Positions 17,024 to 28,463 of a stretch of 55,465 nt of DNA are shown piece after piece; position 1 is the first letter of the stretch; each line of letters begins with the position of its first letter. The translations under genes were made by a program, and so were the position numbers. The DNA is from Elusimicrobiota bacterium (lineage in GTDB: Bacteria; Elusimicrobiota; Elusimicrobia; UBA1565). Under the pieces are notes generated by a model that was given only the letters and a program-made list of their open reading frames with translations, did not search any database and was not told the DNA's origin. The stretch covers positions 1 to 55,465 of the forward strand of contig JACRDU010000021.1 of NCBI GenBank assembly GCA_016218495.1. Reading direction: 5' to 3'.

Positions 17024-17737
17024 CTATTTGACCGGGGAGAGCTCGGCGTCTTCGAGGATGACGGTGTATGAATAACCGGAGCCCAGGTCCTTGTCCGAGG
17101 CGGCGACGCCCTCGGCCCAGACATAGGAGTCGACCGCGGAGGTCCCCGTGGTGGTGAGGGTCAGGTCGTTGTCGGCGGCCTTCTTGGAGCCCGTCCCATC
17201 GACGATGTGGAACCAGTTGCGGCCGAGGATGTTGGCGTTGGCCTTGACCACCTTGCCCTTCACGCGCACGAGCTTGCTGGCCAGCTCCTTGCGCTTCTTG
17301 TAGAGCTCGGCGATGGTGACGGTGACGGCCGGGCCGGCCGGGCGCTTAACGTCCGCCTTGGGCAGCGCCGGCGGCGCGCCGGCCTTCCCCATCGGGCCGT
17401 GGCCGGCGGGCATGGCGGCTTCGGCCGTCCCGGCCAGCACGCCGAAGACCACCTTGTCGAAGCGGCGCTTGAGGACCGGGCTGTCGAAGTTCTCCATGAC
17501 GGCGGATTCCAGCACCTCCGCCTTGTCGCCCTTCTTGAGCGCGGTCTTCTGGACGGCGGTCCATTCCTCGCCCTTCTCGGTCTTGATGAGGAGGTAGGTG
17601 TAGGTGCCGGCGGCCAGGGCTTCCTTGACCGTGCCCTTGACGCTGCGGGGCGGGATCCCCGCGCCTCCGGCGCCGGGCATGGCGAAGGCGGGCGCGGCGA
17701 GGGCGGCGGCGAGGACTGCGGCGGCGAAGCGGTTCAT
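17024..17737 (-). CDS. Periplasmic protein with two NrfJ/OB-fold-like modules
   Basis: The 237-residue product has a signal peptide (MNRFAAAVLAAALAAPAFA) followed by two related modules. The first (residues about 33-100) contains GTYTYLLIKTEKGEEWTA and MENFDSPVLKRRFDKVVFG. The second (about 145-235) contains LVRVKGKVVKANANILGRNW, FHIVDGTG, NDLTLTTTG and YSYTVILEDAEL. These patterns resemble the small periplasmic OB-fold proteins found beside cytochrome genes (NrfJ-like). It has a clear GGAGG ribosome-binding site and lies 33 bp downstream of hemA, consistent with a link to cytochrome biogenesis or haem handling, which is an inference. Confidence 0.72.
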   Translation of the reverse strand: MNRFAAAVLAAALAAPAFAMPGAGGAGIPPRSVKGTVKEALAAGTYTYLLIKTEKGEEWTAVQKTALKKGDKAEVLESAVMENFDSPVLKRRFDKVVFGVLAGTAEAAMPAGHGPMGKAGAPPALPKADVKRPAGPAVTVTIAELYKKRKELASKLVRVKGKVVKANANILGRNWFHIVDGTGSKKAADNDLTLTTTGTSAVDSYVWAEGVAASDKDLGSGYSYTVILEDAELSPVK

Positions 17738-17770
17738 GAGGCCTCCAAAGGAAGGACAGTCTAGCGAAAA

Positions 17771-18841
17771 TCAGGCGGCCGCGGCGGCGCGGGCCAGGTC
17801 CCGGGTGCGCGGGCGCTCGGAGGCCGGGCGCGGGGGCGCGTTGAGCGTCGTCCAGAACTCGGAGGCCTCGGCCACCACCAGGGCCTCGGCCTGCTCGCAA
17901 TCCTGCTTGCGCTTGGCCAGGCTCTCGCTCATGATGCGCCGCAGGTCGTCGAGGTCGTACAGGTAGACGCCCGGCGCGTCGGCGGCGGCCGGGTCTACGT
18001 TGCGCGGCAGCGCGATGTCGATGAGGAACAGGGGCCGGCCGCCGCGCCGCGCCGCGGCGTCCCGCAGCCGCGCGGCGTCGAGGAGGAAGTCCTTCGCCCC
18101 GGTCGAGACGACGACGATGTCGGCGTCGTCGAGCTTGGCGAAGCCCTCTTCGAGCGGCAGCGCTTCGCCGTGGAGGTCTTTGGCGAGCGCCTGGGCCTTG
18201 TCGAGCGACCGGTTCGCCACCCACACCCCGCTGACTCCCTTGGTGCAGAGGTGGCGGACCGTGGACTCGGCCATGGTTCCGGCCCCGAAAACGAGGACCT
18301 TCTTCTCGGCGATGTCGGAGAAGATGCGCCGGGCCAGGACCGCCGCCGCCCCGCCGATGGAGGCGATGCCTCCGACGATGCGGGTCTCGGAGCGGACCTT
18401 CTTGCCGATGTAGAGCGCGCGCTGGAAGGCCAGGTGCTGGGCCCGGACGGCGGTCCTCTCGGCGCAGGCGTCGGAGTAGGCCGTCTTCACCTGGGCGAGG
18501 ATCTCGCACTCGCCGACTATCCAGGAGTCGAGGCCGGAGGTGACCCGGAACAGGTGCCGCACGGCTTCCGGCCCGCGGTGGACATAAAGGAGGTCCCCGA
18601 GCTCGCGCCCGGCCCTGGCCGTCAGGCCGGCCTTCAGGCGGGCCAGGCCTTCCTCATCGACGACGGAGTAGACCTCGAAGCGGGAGCAGGTGGCGACGCT
18701 GACGCAGTCGGCCAGGCCGCAGTCCTCCTTCAGGACGCTGTTGAGGCGGCCCGCCTCTTCCGGCCTCTTTGCCAGGCATTCGCGCACCTCGACCGGCGCG
18801 GTGAGGTGGCTAAGGCCTACGACTGTCAGTTCGGCGGCCAT
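17771..18841 (-). CDS. hemA: Glutamyl-tRNA reductase
   Basis: The enzyme reduces glutamyl-tRNA to glutamate-1-semialdehyde, the first step of C5-pathway tetrapyrrole synthesis. The N-terminus shows VGLSHLTAPVEVRE and the catalytic cysteine C52 in SVATCSRFEVY. Later come RVTSGLDSWIVGECEILAQV, the NADPH-binding VLVFGAGTMAE near residue 180 and IDIALPRNVDP. At 356 residues it is short: the C-terminal dimerisation helix bundle is largely missing, ending after a single helix (DLDDLRRIMSESLAKRKQDC) and an Ala-rich tail. A haem supply gene beside so many cytochrome genes makes sense. A TTGCTACTT element lies just upstream. Confidence 0.93.
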   Translation of the reverse strand: MAAELTVVGLSHLTAPVEVRECLAKRPEEAGRLNSVLKEDCGLADCVSVATCSRFEVYSVVDEEGLARLKAGLTARAGRELGDLLYVHRGPEAVRHLFRVTSGLDSWIVGECEILAQVKTAYSDACAERTAVRAQHLAFQRALYIGKKVRSETRIVGGIASIGGAAAVLARRIFSDIAEKKVLVFGAGTMAESTVRHLCTKGVSGVWVANRSLDKAQALAKDLHGEALPLEEGFAKLDDADIVVVSTGAKDFLLDAARLRDAAARRGGRPLFLIDIALPRNVDPAAADAPGVYLYDLDDLRRIMSESLAKRKQDCEQAEALVVAEASEFWTTLNAPPRPASERPRTRDLARAAAAA

Positions 18842-18924
18842 CCGTTGATTGAAGTAGCAACGGAATTTCCAGCGGGGATTCCTGCTTTAAAGCGGTATTT
18901 CAGGGGAAGAAGCGCGGAAACGCG

Positions 18925-19521
18925 TCAGAGGTCGTGGCAGGACATGCAGACATTCGCGCGCAAGCCGGGGCCTTCGACCCGGCCGTTGCGGGCATGGCCC
19001 TGATGGCAGGAGGTGCAGCCGACCTTCCCGCCTTCGAGGCTGATGTCGGGACGGGCGGCCGCGTCATGGTATTGGGAAGGCCGGCTCATGAGGGCGCTCT
19101 GGTAATCGACGCCCACCGGATGGTTGGCCCCGCCCGGTTCGACGGCGGGGTCGCGCTGACCCGGCAAGGTGTGGGGGACGGACTTGGCCACGCTGCCGTC
19201 ATGGCAGGACAGGCAGATGGAGGTCGTGACGGCAGGGGCCGCCGCCGCCGAACCGGGCGCGGCGGAGGCCAGCCAGCGGTTAGGGTCGCTGAGCATGGCC
19301 CGGGCCGCCCCCGGCCGCTGCTCGAGGTGGCACCAGCCGCAGGTCCCTTCAGGGGCGTCCGCGCGGCGATGGATGGTCTCGAGGTCGGCCCCTTCCCGGG
19401 CGATGAGCGCGTCGCGCAGCCCCGTGATGACGACCGGGCGCGAACGCAGGACCCCCAGCGTCCTCGGCAAGAGGGCCAAGGCCGCAGCGATGACCGCCAA
19501 AGCGAGGGGGGCTCGGCGCAT
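18925..19521 (-). CDS. Periplasmic tetrahaem c-type cytochrome
   Basis: The 198-residue product has an N-terminal hydrophobic segment (signal peptide or anchor, residues 4-24) and four CXXCH haem-attachment motifs: CGWCH, CLSCH, CTSCH and CMSCH. Intervening His residues (for example NHPVG) could be distal ligands. It resembles the tetrahaem cytochrome at 24571-25212 in motif order and in the HPVGV region. It is divergent from the haem-sensor kinase gene. A TAGACT box lies 14 nt upstream of the ATG with a GGAG site between. Confidence 0.88.
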   Translation of the reverse strand: MRRAPLALAVIAAALALLPRTLGVLRSRPVVITGLRDALIAREGADLETIHRRADAPEGTCGWCHLEQRPGAARAMLSDPNRWLASAAPGSAAAAPAVTTSICLSCHDGSVAKSVPHTLPGQRDPAVEPGGANHPVGVDYQSALMSRPSQYHDAAARPDISLEGGKVGCTSCHQGHARNGRVEGPGLRANVCMSCHDL

Positions 19522-19591
19522 GGGGCTCCGCTCTCAGTCTAAGGCCGGCACCTCCGCCGTTCAAGGGGAATGTCAGGGAAAGTTGCACTTT

Positions 19592-19606
19592 GGGCAAGAG
19601 CGTTGC
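19592..19606 (+). promoter_or_regulatory. Sigma54-type -24/-12 promoter
   Basis: GGGCAAGAGCGTTGC matches the consensus TGGCACGNNNNTTGC at all but two fixed positions and has the required GG-N10-GC spacing. Predicted initiation is about 12 nt downstream, shortly before the kinase ATG at 19624. The regulator gene in the same operon is a sigma54 activator, so autoregulation is plausible. Confidence 0.6.
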
Positions 19607-19623
19607 GGAAGGATTGAACAGTA

Positions 19624-23323
<3,700 letters not shown>

Positions 23324-23327
<4 letters not shown>

Positions 23328-24376
23328 ACGCCCTTATCCTCGCCCTATCGCTGTCAGCCCATCCCGGAGCGGCGGCTCCCGCCGCAGGGGCCCCTGATAA
23401 GGGTCCCCAGCTCGAGTTCCCGACCCCGCCGGAGCCAGCACGCATCAAGTGGCTCAAGACGGTGAAGAACCTAGACGACCTGCGCGGGAAGAAGCGCGGC
23501 TTCCTGAACAAGCTGGCCGACTCCTTCGTGGGCGGGGACTCTTCCTCAGGGCTCTTCGACCGGCCCTACGGGGTCGCGGTAGACCCGAAGGGTCGGGTCA
23601 TCATGCCCGATAACGGCGGCGGGGTCGTCCACATCGTCGACCTCGCGGCGCGCACCCATAAGAAGTTCCCCGGCGAGGGCGGCGGCATGCTGATGACGCC
23701 CGGCGGCGCGGCGGCGGACCCGGCGGGGAACATCTATGTGTCCGATGCCGGAGACACATCCGTCAAAAGCTATGGTCCGGACCTGAAGTTCCGTTGGAAG
23801 TTCGAGCACTGGGAGGGAGACGGCGCCTTCGGTCGGCCGGCCGGCATGGCCTGGTCGCCCAAAGGCGAGCTCCTGGTCATCGACGCCGGCCGACGGAGCG
23901 TCATCGCGGTCTCCGCGGAAGGGAGGTTCCTGCGCGAGTTCCTGCGCGGGGGGAAGGACGAGGGGGCGCTGGGCATGACGGCGAACCTCTGGGTGGAGAA
24001 GGACGGCACCATCATCGAGTCCGACCCCGTGGTCGGACGCATCCACCTCTTCTCACCGGACGGGAAGATGCTGTCGGGCTTCGGCGAGAGCGGGGACCGT
24101 CCGGGCTACATGGCGCGCCCCCGCGGCGTGGCCGCCGATTCGGACGGCAACATCTATGTGGTGGACGCCGTCTTCAACCGAGTGCAGATATTCAACCGCC
24201 AGGGCCAATTGCTGCTCTACTTCGCGGCTCCCGGCAGCCGGGACGCCGAGTTGAACCTTCCGGCCGGGATCTTCATAGACCACTCGGATAGGCTGTACCT
24301 CGTCGACGCCGGGAACGCCCGGCTGCAGGTCTTCCAATACATCAAGGTCCCCGATTCGGCTTACGAGAAGAAGTAG
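23324..24376 (+). CDS. Secreted NHL-repeat beta-propeller
   Basis: The 350-residue product has a short signal peptide (MNALILALSLSAHPGAAAP) and about six NHL-type repeats seen as recurring GVAVDPKGRV, DPAGNIYVSDAG, SPKGELLVIDAG, GVAADSDGNIYVVDA and DRLYLVDAGN blades. It is expected to fold as a periplasmic or extracellular six-bladed propeller. Such proteins recur in porin-cytochrome clusters of metal-reducing bacteria, although their exact role there is not settled. The ATG overlaps the upstream stop as ATGA. It is paralogous to the propeller at 25669-26670; both share the pattern PGY-ARPRGVA-DSDGN-YVVD. Confidence 0.85.
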
Positions 24377-24570
24377 CCGTTCCATGCGCGAAAGCGCGCG
24401 GCAAAGCGCGCGGCCGAGCGTTCCCCCGTCCGCGCACCCCGAATCCGGTCTGCAACTCCCATCCTAGCGCGTAATCGGCGGCGTTTCAGCGGAGTCCGGA
24501 GTCCGGAATATCCGTTGCACATCAGTCGGGTGGCTAGCCGCCAAACTACGTAGTGAGGAGATAAAAAACG
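24377..24570. other. Intergenic region before the second tetrahaem gene
   Basis: This 194-bp gap holds two tandem copies of a GCGCGCGGC-type repeat near 24392-24414, a GGAGTCC direct repeat at 24491-24503, a sigma54-like site, a 10-bp palindrome ACTACGTAGT at 24545-24554 and a GAGGAG ribosome-binding site. No gene is seen. Confidence 0.5.
24504..24519 (+). promoter_or_regulatory. Candidate sigma54 promoter of the tetrahaem gene
   Basis: CGGAATATCCGTTGCA has the GG-N10-GC spacing and a perfect TTGCA -12 element, but the -24 half matches poorly beyond GG. Its distance to the ATG at 24571 leaves a leader of about 40 nt. Confidence 0.45.
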
Positions 24571-25212
24571 ATGAAAGCGTTAATCGCAGGCTTCTTCCTG
24601 GTGACCCTCTTCGGAACCCCGGCTCTCGCCGCGGGCAAGAAGGTCGCCGGCACAAAGCACGACTTCAGCACCGGGTATTACAACGGGACCAGCACCTATA
24701 CGTACACTTACGGCGGGTCCTGCGGCATGTGTCACTCGGCCCACAAGGCCGCCGACCTCCCCCAGATATGGAAGCGCAGCGCGCCCACCACCACGGGCTG
24801 GGTCGTCTACGACGCCCAGAACCCCGGCGTCGGCATGACGCTGGACGCGGGCGACACGCGCTTCCTGTCCGCTGCGGACTTCGTGAAGACGAACTCCGGC
24901 CGCTGCTTGGGCTGCCATGACGGGCAGACCGTCATCGGCGGGACCGTCCTGATGGCCGCGAATACGAAGAATTTCGGGCGCGACCTGCATGGGAAGCACC
25001 CGGTCGGCGTCAAGGTCCCGTGGGGCAACGAGGGGTGGTTCGCGGCGCTCAACACGGCGTACCCGGGAGCGCCGATCAGCGACGCCGAGAAGGTGAAGAC
25101 CGAGACCGGCGACACCGTCGGCTGCACGAGCTGCCACTCGATGCACTCCAGCGAGAACTCGTCGAAGATCCTGCGCGGCGGCGACCGCTGTCTCGCCTGC
25201 CACGATCGGTAA
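24571..25212 (+). CDS. Periplasmic tetrahaem c-type cytochrome
   Basis: The 213-residue product has a clean signal peptide (MKALIAGFFLVTLFGTPALA) and four CXXCH motifs: CGMCH, CLGCH, CTSCH and CLACH. The stretch GKHPVGVKVP supplies a likely distal His. It is related to the tetrahaem protein at 18925-19521 and to the N-terminal half of the large cytochrome at 26667-28445 (shared KHD...SCGMCHS/TCVFCHS start). It probably carries electrons in the periplasm. A strong intrinsic terminator follows, so it may be a single-gene unit under its own promoter. Confidence 0.9.
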   Translation: MKALIAGFFLVTLFGTPALAAGKKVAGTKHDFSTGYYNGTSTYTYTYGGSCGMCHSAHKAADLPQIWKRSAPTTTGWVVYDAQNPGVGMTLDAGDTRFLSAADFVKTNSGRCLGCHDGQTVIGGTVLMAANTKNFGRDLHGKHPVGVKVPWGNEGWFAALNTAYPGAPISDAEKVKTETGDTVGCTSCHSMHSSENSSKILRGGDRCLACHDR

Positions 25213-25224
25213 TCCGTAAAGAAG

Positions 25225-25250
25225 AGACCCCGGGAGACCGGGGTCTTTTC
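25225..25250 (+). terminator. Rho-independent terminator
   Basis: AGACCCCG, loop GGAGAC, CGGGGTCT and then TTTC form an 8-bp GC-rich stem followed by a short T-run, 12 nt after the tetrahaem stop codon. Confidence 0.85.
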
Positions 25251-25294
25251 TGGCCTCGCCGTTCCGTTTGAGGTTGTACCCCGAGAGGTTGGTC

Positions 25295-25672
25295 ATGGAG
25301 ACTGGAATAGAAGCAAGGCTGCTTGACAGCATCCGCCGCGCGCGCTGGGCGCAGGGCCTGCGCTGCCCGCGCTGCGCCAGCGAACGCTGCGGGCTCTTCA
25401 TGCGCCAGGACGCGTCGGGACGACGCAAGCTCCGCTGCCTCGCCTGCGGCCGGGTGTTCAACGACCTCACGGGCACGCCGTTGGCGCGCACGCACCTGCC
25501 GTTGGCGGCCTGGCACCGCGCGGCGCGCCTCATGCTGGGCGGGGAGCCGTCCTGCGCGGAACTCTCCCAGCGCCTCGGCGTGAAGATCGCCACGGCTTGG
25601 CGCGTGCGCCGCGCCTTGCGCCAGGCCCTGGCCGACCCGGTCCTCAGGCCGGTCTTCGTGGAGGAAGCATGA
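25295..25672 (+). CDS. Small zinc-ribbon/helix-turn-helix protein, IS1595-transposase-like N-terminus
   Basis: The 125-residue product has a zinc ribbon (LRCPRCASERCGLF ... KLRCLACGRVFND) followed by LTGTPLARTHLPLAAW and a helix-turn-helix-like segment (SCAELSQRLGVKIATAWRVR). This is the pattern of the N-terminal part of IS1595-family transposases, but no DDE catalytic domain follows. The ATG at 25295 has a GAGAGG site upstream. Its stop overlaps the next ATG (ATGA), so it is translated as part of the cytochrome operon. A role as a DNA-binding regulator derived from a transposase is an inference; a transposase remnant is the alternative. Confidence 0.75.
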   Translation: METGIEARLLDSIRRARWAQGLRCPRCASERCGLFMRQDASGRRKLRCLACGRVFNDLTGTPLARTHLPLAAWHRAARLMLGGEPSCAELSQRLGVKIATAWRVRRALRQALADPVLRPVFVEEA

Positions 25673-26670
25673 GCCTCTTGCCCCTCTGTCTGCTCGTTTG
25701 CCTGCCGGCAGCGGCCCGGCAGTGGCCTTCGGCCCCCGCTCCGGCCCGCCTGGAATCGGTCGGAGAGTTCTACGGCCCCCGCCGGGCCGAGCCGACCGGA
25801 GGCTGGGGGCGCTTGGTCCGCGCGCTCCTGGGGGTGGAGAGCCTGCCGGCCGGAGCGCACCGCAAGGGCGGCCTGGCCCAGCCGACCGGACTGGCGGCCA
25901 GGGGCGGGTTCGTCTGGGTGGCCGACCCTGGGGCAAAGGGGTTATTCCGGTTCGAGGAGGCGACGGGGGCGGGCGTCTGGCTGCCGCGCGGCGGGGACGT
26001 CCGCCTCGAGAGCCCGGTGGCGGTCGCCGCCGCTCCGGACGGCCGCGTCTTCGTCGCCGATTCCGCCCTGCGCAAGGTCTTCATCCTGGACGCCGAAGGC
26101 AAGGTGACGGGGGAACTGCGCGGCGCCCCCGCCGGACTCGGGCGCCCCGTCGGCCTGGCCCTCTCCAAGGAACGCCTCTATGTCTCCGACGCCGCCCAGC
26201 ACCGCGTCGCCATGTACGACCTCAAAGGCGTATTCCTCGCCGCCGTCGGAGCGCGGGGGAAGGACGCGGGGGAATTCAATTTCCCGACCTACCTCTGGTT
26301 CGACGCGAAGGCCGACCGCCTGCTCGTCTGCGACTCGGGCAACTTCCGGGTCCAGCGCCTCAAGCCCGACGGGAGCCCCGACGGCTCGGTCGGGCATCCG
26401 GGGAACCGGCCCGGCTATCTGGCCCGCCCGCGGGGCGTAGCCCTGGACTCGGACGGCAACCTCTACGTGGTCGACGGGGCCTTCGAGGCCTTCCAGCTCT
26501 TCGACGCGGAGGGCCGGCTCTTGATGCTCGTCGGCAGCGCCGGCAACGGCCCGGGCGAGTTCTCCTTGCCGGGAGGCATCGCCATCGATGCCGCGGACCG
26601 CATCTTCGTCGCCGACACCTTCAATTCCCGCGTCCAGATGTTCCGATACCTCAAGGGGGTCCAGCCATGA
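25669..26670 (+). CDS. Secreted NHL-repeat beta-propeller
   Basis: The 333-residue product has a short signal peptide (MSLLPLCLLVCLPAAA) and about six NHL blades (GLAARGGFVWVADPG, VAAAPDGRVFVADS, GLALSKERLYVSDAA, ADRLLVCDSGN, GVALDSDGNLYVVDG, AIDAADRIFVADTFNSRVQM). It is a paralogue of the protein at 23324-24376. Both flanks have ATGA overlaps, tying it to the zinc-ribbon gene and to the large multihaem gene. It is a probable structural or docking partner of the cytochrome conduit. Confidence 0.86.
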   Translation: MSLLPLCLLVCLPAAARQWPSAPAPARLESVGEFYGPRRAEPTGGWGRLVRALLGVESLPAGAHRKGGLAQPTGLAARGGFVWVADPGAKGLFRFEEATGAGVWLPRGGDVRLESPVAVAAAPDGRVFVADSALRKVFILDAEGKVTGELRGAPAGLGRPVGLALSKERLYVSDAAQHRVAMYDLKGVFLAAVGARGKDAGEFNFPTYLWFDAKADRLLVCDSGNFRVQRLKPDGSPDGSVGHPGNRPGYLARPRGVALDSDGNLYVVDGAFEAFQLFDAEGRLLMLVGSAGNGPGEFSLPGGIAIDAADRIFVADTFNSRVQMFRYLKGVQP

Positions 26671-28445
26671 AGACATTCCTCCTGCCGCTCCTCCTGTTGT
26701 TCCCGCAGACGGCGCTCGCCGCCTCGGTCCTCAACTCGAAGCACGACCTCTCCGCCGACAGCGGCACCAGCGGCCCCAGGGCCGTCAGCGAGCAGGACAC
26801 CTGCGTGTTCTGCCACTCGGTCCACCAGCCCTCGCGCGTGGAGAGCCTCTGGGGCCGCAAAGACTCGGCGGAGGCCTTCACCTTCTACTCCTCGAACTAC
26901 CTCAACAACTACCTCGGTATGGCGGCTCCGACGATGGCCGACCTGCAGGGCAGCCGCTCGAAGCTCTGCCTGTCCTGCCACGACGGGGTGACGGCGCTGG
27001 GCTCGGTCTACAACCTGGCCCAGCCCATCGCCGTGCAGGGGTCGCTCACGGCCGCCTCGGTCATCGGCACCGACCTCTCCAACGACCATCCGGTGCTCTA
27101 TGACGTGAAGCCCGGCGCCGGACCGCCCACCCAGCCCGGCACGAACCCGGAAATCGTCCTGCCCCCGGCCGGAGACCGGGTCAAGGTCTACGGCGATTCC
27201 AAGCGCGTCGAGTGCACCTCCTGCCACGACCCGCACGACGACCAGAACGGGAAGTTCCTCGTCAAGTCCAACGCTGGGGCGGCACTGTGCCTGACCTGCC
27301 ACCAGAAGGCGGGCTGGAGCGCCAGCGCACATGCGACGAGCAACAGGGCCTATACGCCGCCGGGCGGCGCCGCCACGACGGTGGCTGAGTACTCCTGCCG
27401 CAGCTGCCACAAGGCGCACGGCGCCAGTTCAGCCCAGGCCTACATCCTCAACGGAGCCGAGGAGGCGACCTGCTACGGCTGCCACGGCAATCCCCCGCTG
27501 ACCGGGGCCAAGAACATAAAGAGCTCGCTCTCGAAAGCCTACAAGCATCCCACCGAGGCCAAGACCGGGGTCCATAAGAACCCCGAGGCCGATGCTTCGA
27601 ATCTGGGGAACGCAACGCGCCACGGGGAATGCTGGGATTGCCACAACCCGCACCAGGCCAAGGCCGGCACCCATGCGGCCGGCTCGAACGCCATCGGGCA
27701 GGTCCTGCTGGGGCAATGGGGCGTCGAGCCCAGCTACGGAACCACGCCGTTCACCCAACCCAGCTCGTATGCGCGCCAGACGTTCACGAACACGACGAGC
27801 TTCAAGGAGTATCAGCTCTGCTTCAAGTGCCACTCCTCGTACGCCTTTGGCGTCACCCCGCCCACGGGGCTGACCGACCAGGCCGTCGAATTCAACAAGA
27901 ACAACGCCTCCTACCACAACCTCGGCGTAGCGGGAGCGCTCAGCAAGGCGCGGACGGCGCCTCCGAAGACGACGTCTTACGTCTCGCCCTGGGGCTATCA
28001 GAGCGTGATGGCCTGCGCCGACTGCCACGCCTCGGATTCCGATGCTGATCCCCGGGGTGCCCACGGTTCCACCAACGCGCGCATCCTTCGCGGCCAATGG
28101 ACCAGCAACACCGGCCGCTCCGGCTACGTGACGGGGCACCTGTGCTTCAAGTGCCACCAGGCCAACGTCTATGGGGCGGGGGCGGCGGAGTCTAACACCG
28201 ACGCGACGGCGTTCAGCGGGAGCTCCGGCTCGAAGAACCTGCACGCAGTCCATGCGTCCAAGTCCTATGCCTGCATGGACTGCCACGCCAAGGTCCCCCA
28301 CGGCCTCAACCGCGCGCGCCTCATCGTCTATCGCAGCGACCCGGCCGCCTATCGCGGCGGGGTCGCGACGCGCGGAATCAACTCCTGGACAGCGAACCCG
28401 CGCAGCTATCAGGAGTCGAATTGCACGACCAGCAGCTGCCATTGA
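26667..28445 (+). CDS. Large multihaem c-type cytochrome (11 CXXCH plus terminal CX4CH)
   Basis: The 592-residue product has a signal peptide (MKTFLLPLLLLFPQTALAA) and eleven CXXCH motifs, in order CVFCH, CLSCH, CTSCH, CLTCH, CRSCH, CYGCH, CWDCH, CFKCH, CADCH, CFKCH and CMDCH. The last residues are CTTSSCH, a CX4CH that could hold a twelfth haem. The doubled-CXXCH spacing in the first part resembles its tetrahaem neighbours. It is the likely electron-carrying partner of the beta-barrel encoded 18 nt downstream. The ATG overlaps the propeller stop. Confidence 0.9.
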   Translation: MKTFLLPLLLLFPQTALAASVLNSKHDLSADSGTSGPRAVSEQDTCVFCHSVHQPSRVESLWGRKDSAEAFTFYSSNYLNNYLGMAAPTMADLQGSRSKLCLSCHDGVTALGSVYNLAQPIAVQGSLTAASVIGTDLSNDHPVLYDVKPGAGPPTQPGTNPEIVLPPAGDRVKVYGDSKRVECTSCHDPHDDQNGKFLVKSNAGAALCLTCHQKAGWSASAHATSNRAYTPPGGAATTVAEYSCRSCHKAHGASSAQAYILNGAEEATCYGCHGNPPLTGAKNIKSSLSKAYKHPTEAKTGVHKNPEADASNLGNATRHGECWDCHNPHQAKAGTHAAGSNAIGQVLLGQWGVEPSYGTTPFTQPSSYARQTFTNTTSFKEYQLCFKCHSSYAFGVTPPTGLTDQAVEFNKNNASYHNLGVAGALSKARTAPPKTTSYVSPWGYQSVMACADCHASDSDADPRGAHGSTNARILRGQWTSNTGRSGYVTGHLCFKCHQANVYGAGAAESNTDATAFSGSSGSKNLHAVHASKSYACMDCHAKVPHGLNRARLIVYRSDPAAYRGGVATRGINSWTANPRSYQESNCTTSSCH

Positions 28446-28463
28446 CGGGACCGGACGAAGAAC

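Noticed and set aside
24377-24460. CRISPR-like or tandem repeat array
   Set aside because: Only two short imperfect GCGCGCGGC copies; no regular spacers.
25225-25250. Attenuator or riboswitch after the tetrahaem gene
   Set aside because: A simple stem plus T-run directly after a stop codon is explained as an intrinsic terminator; no alternative pairing was seen.
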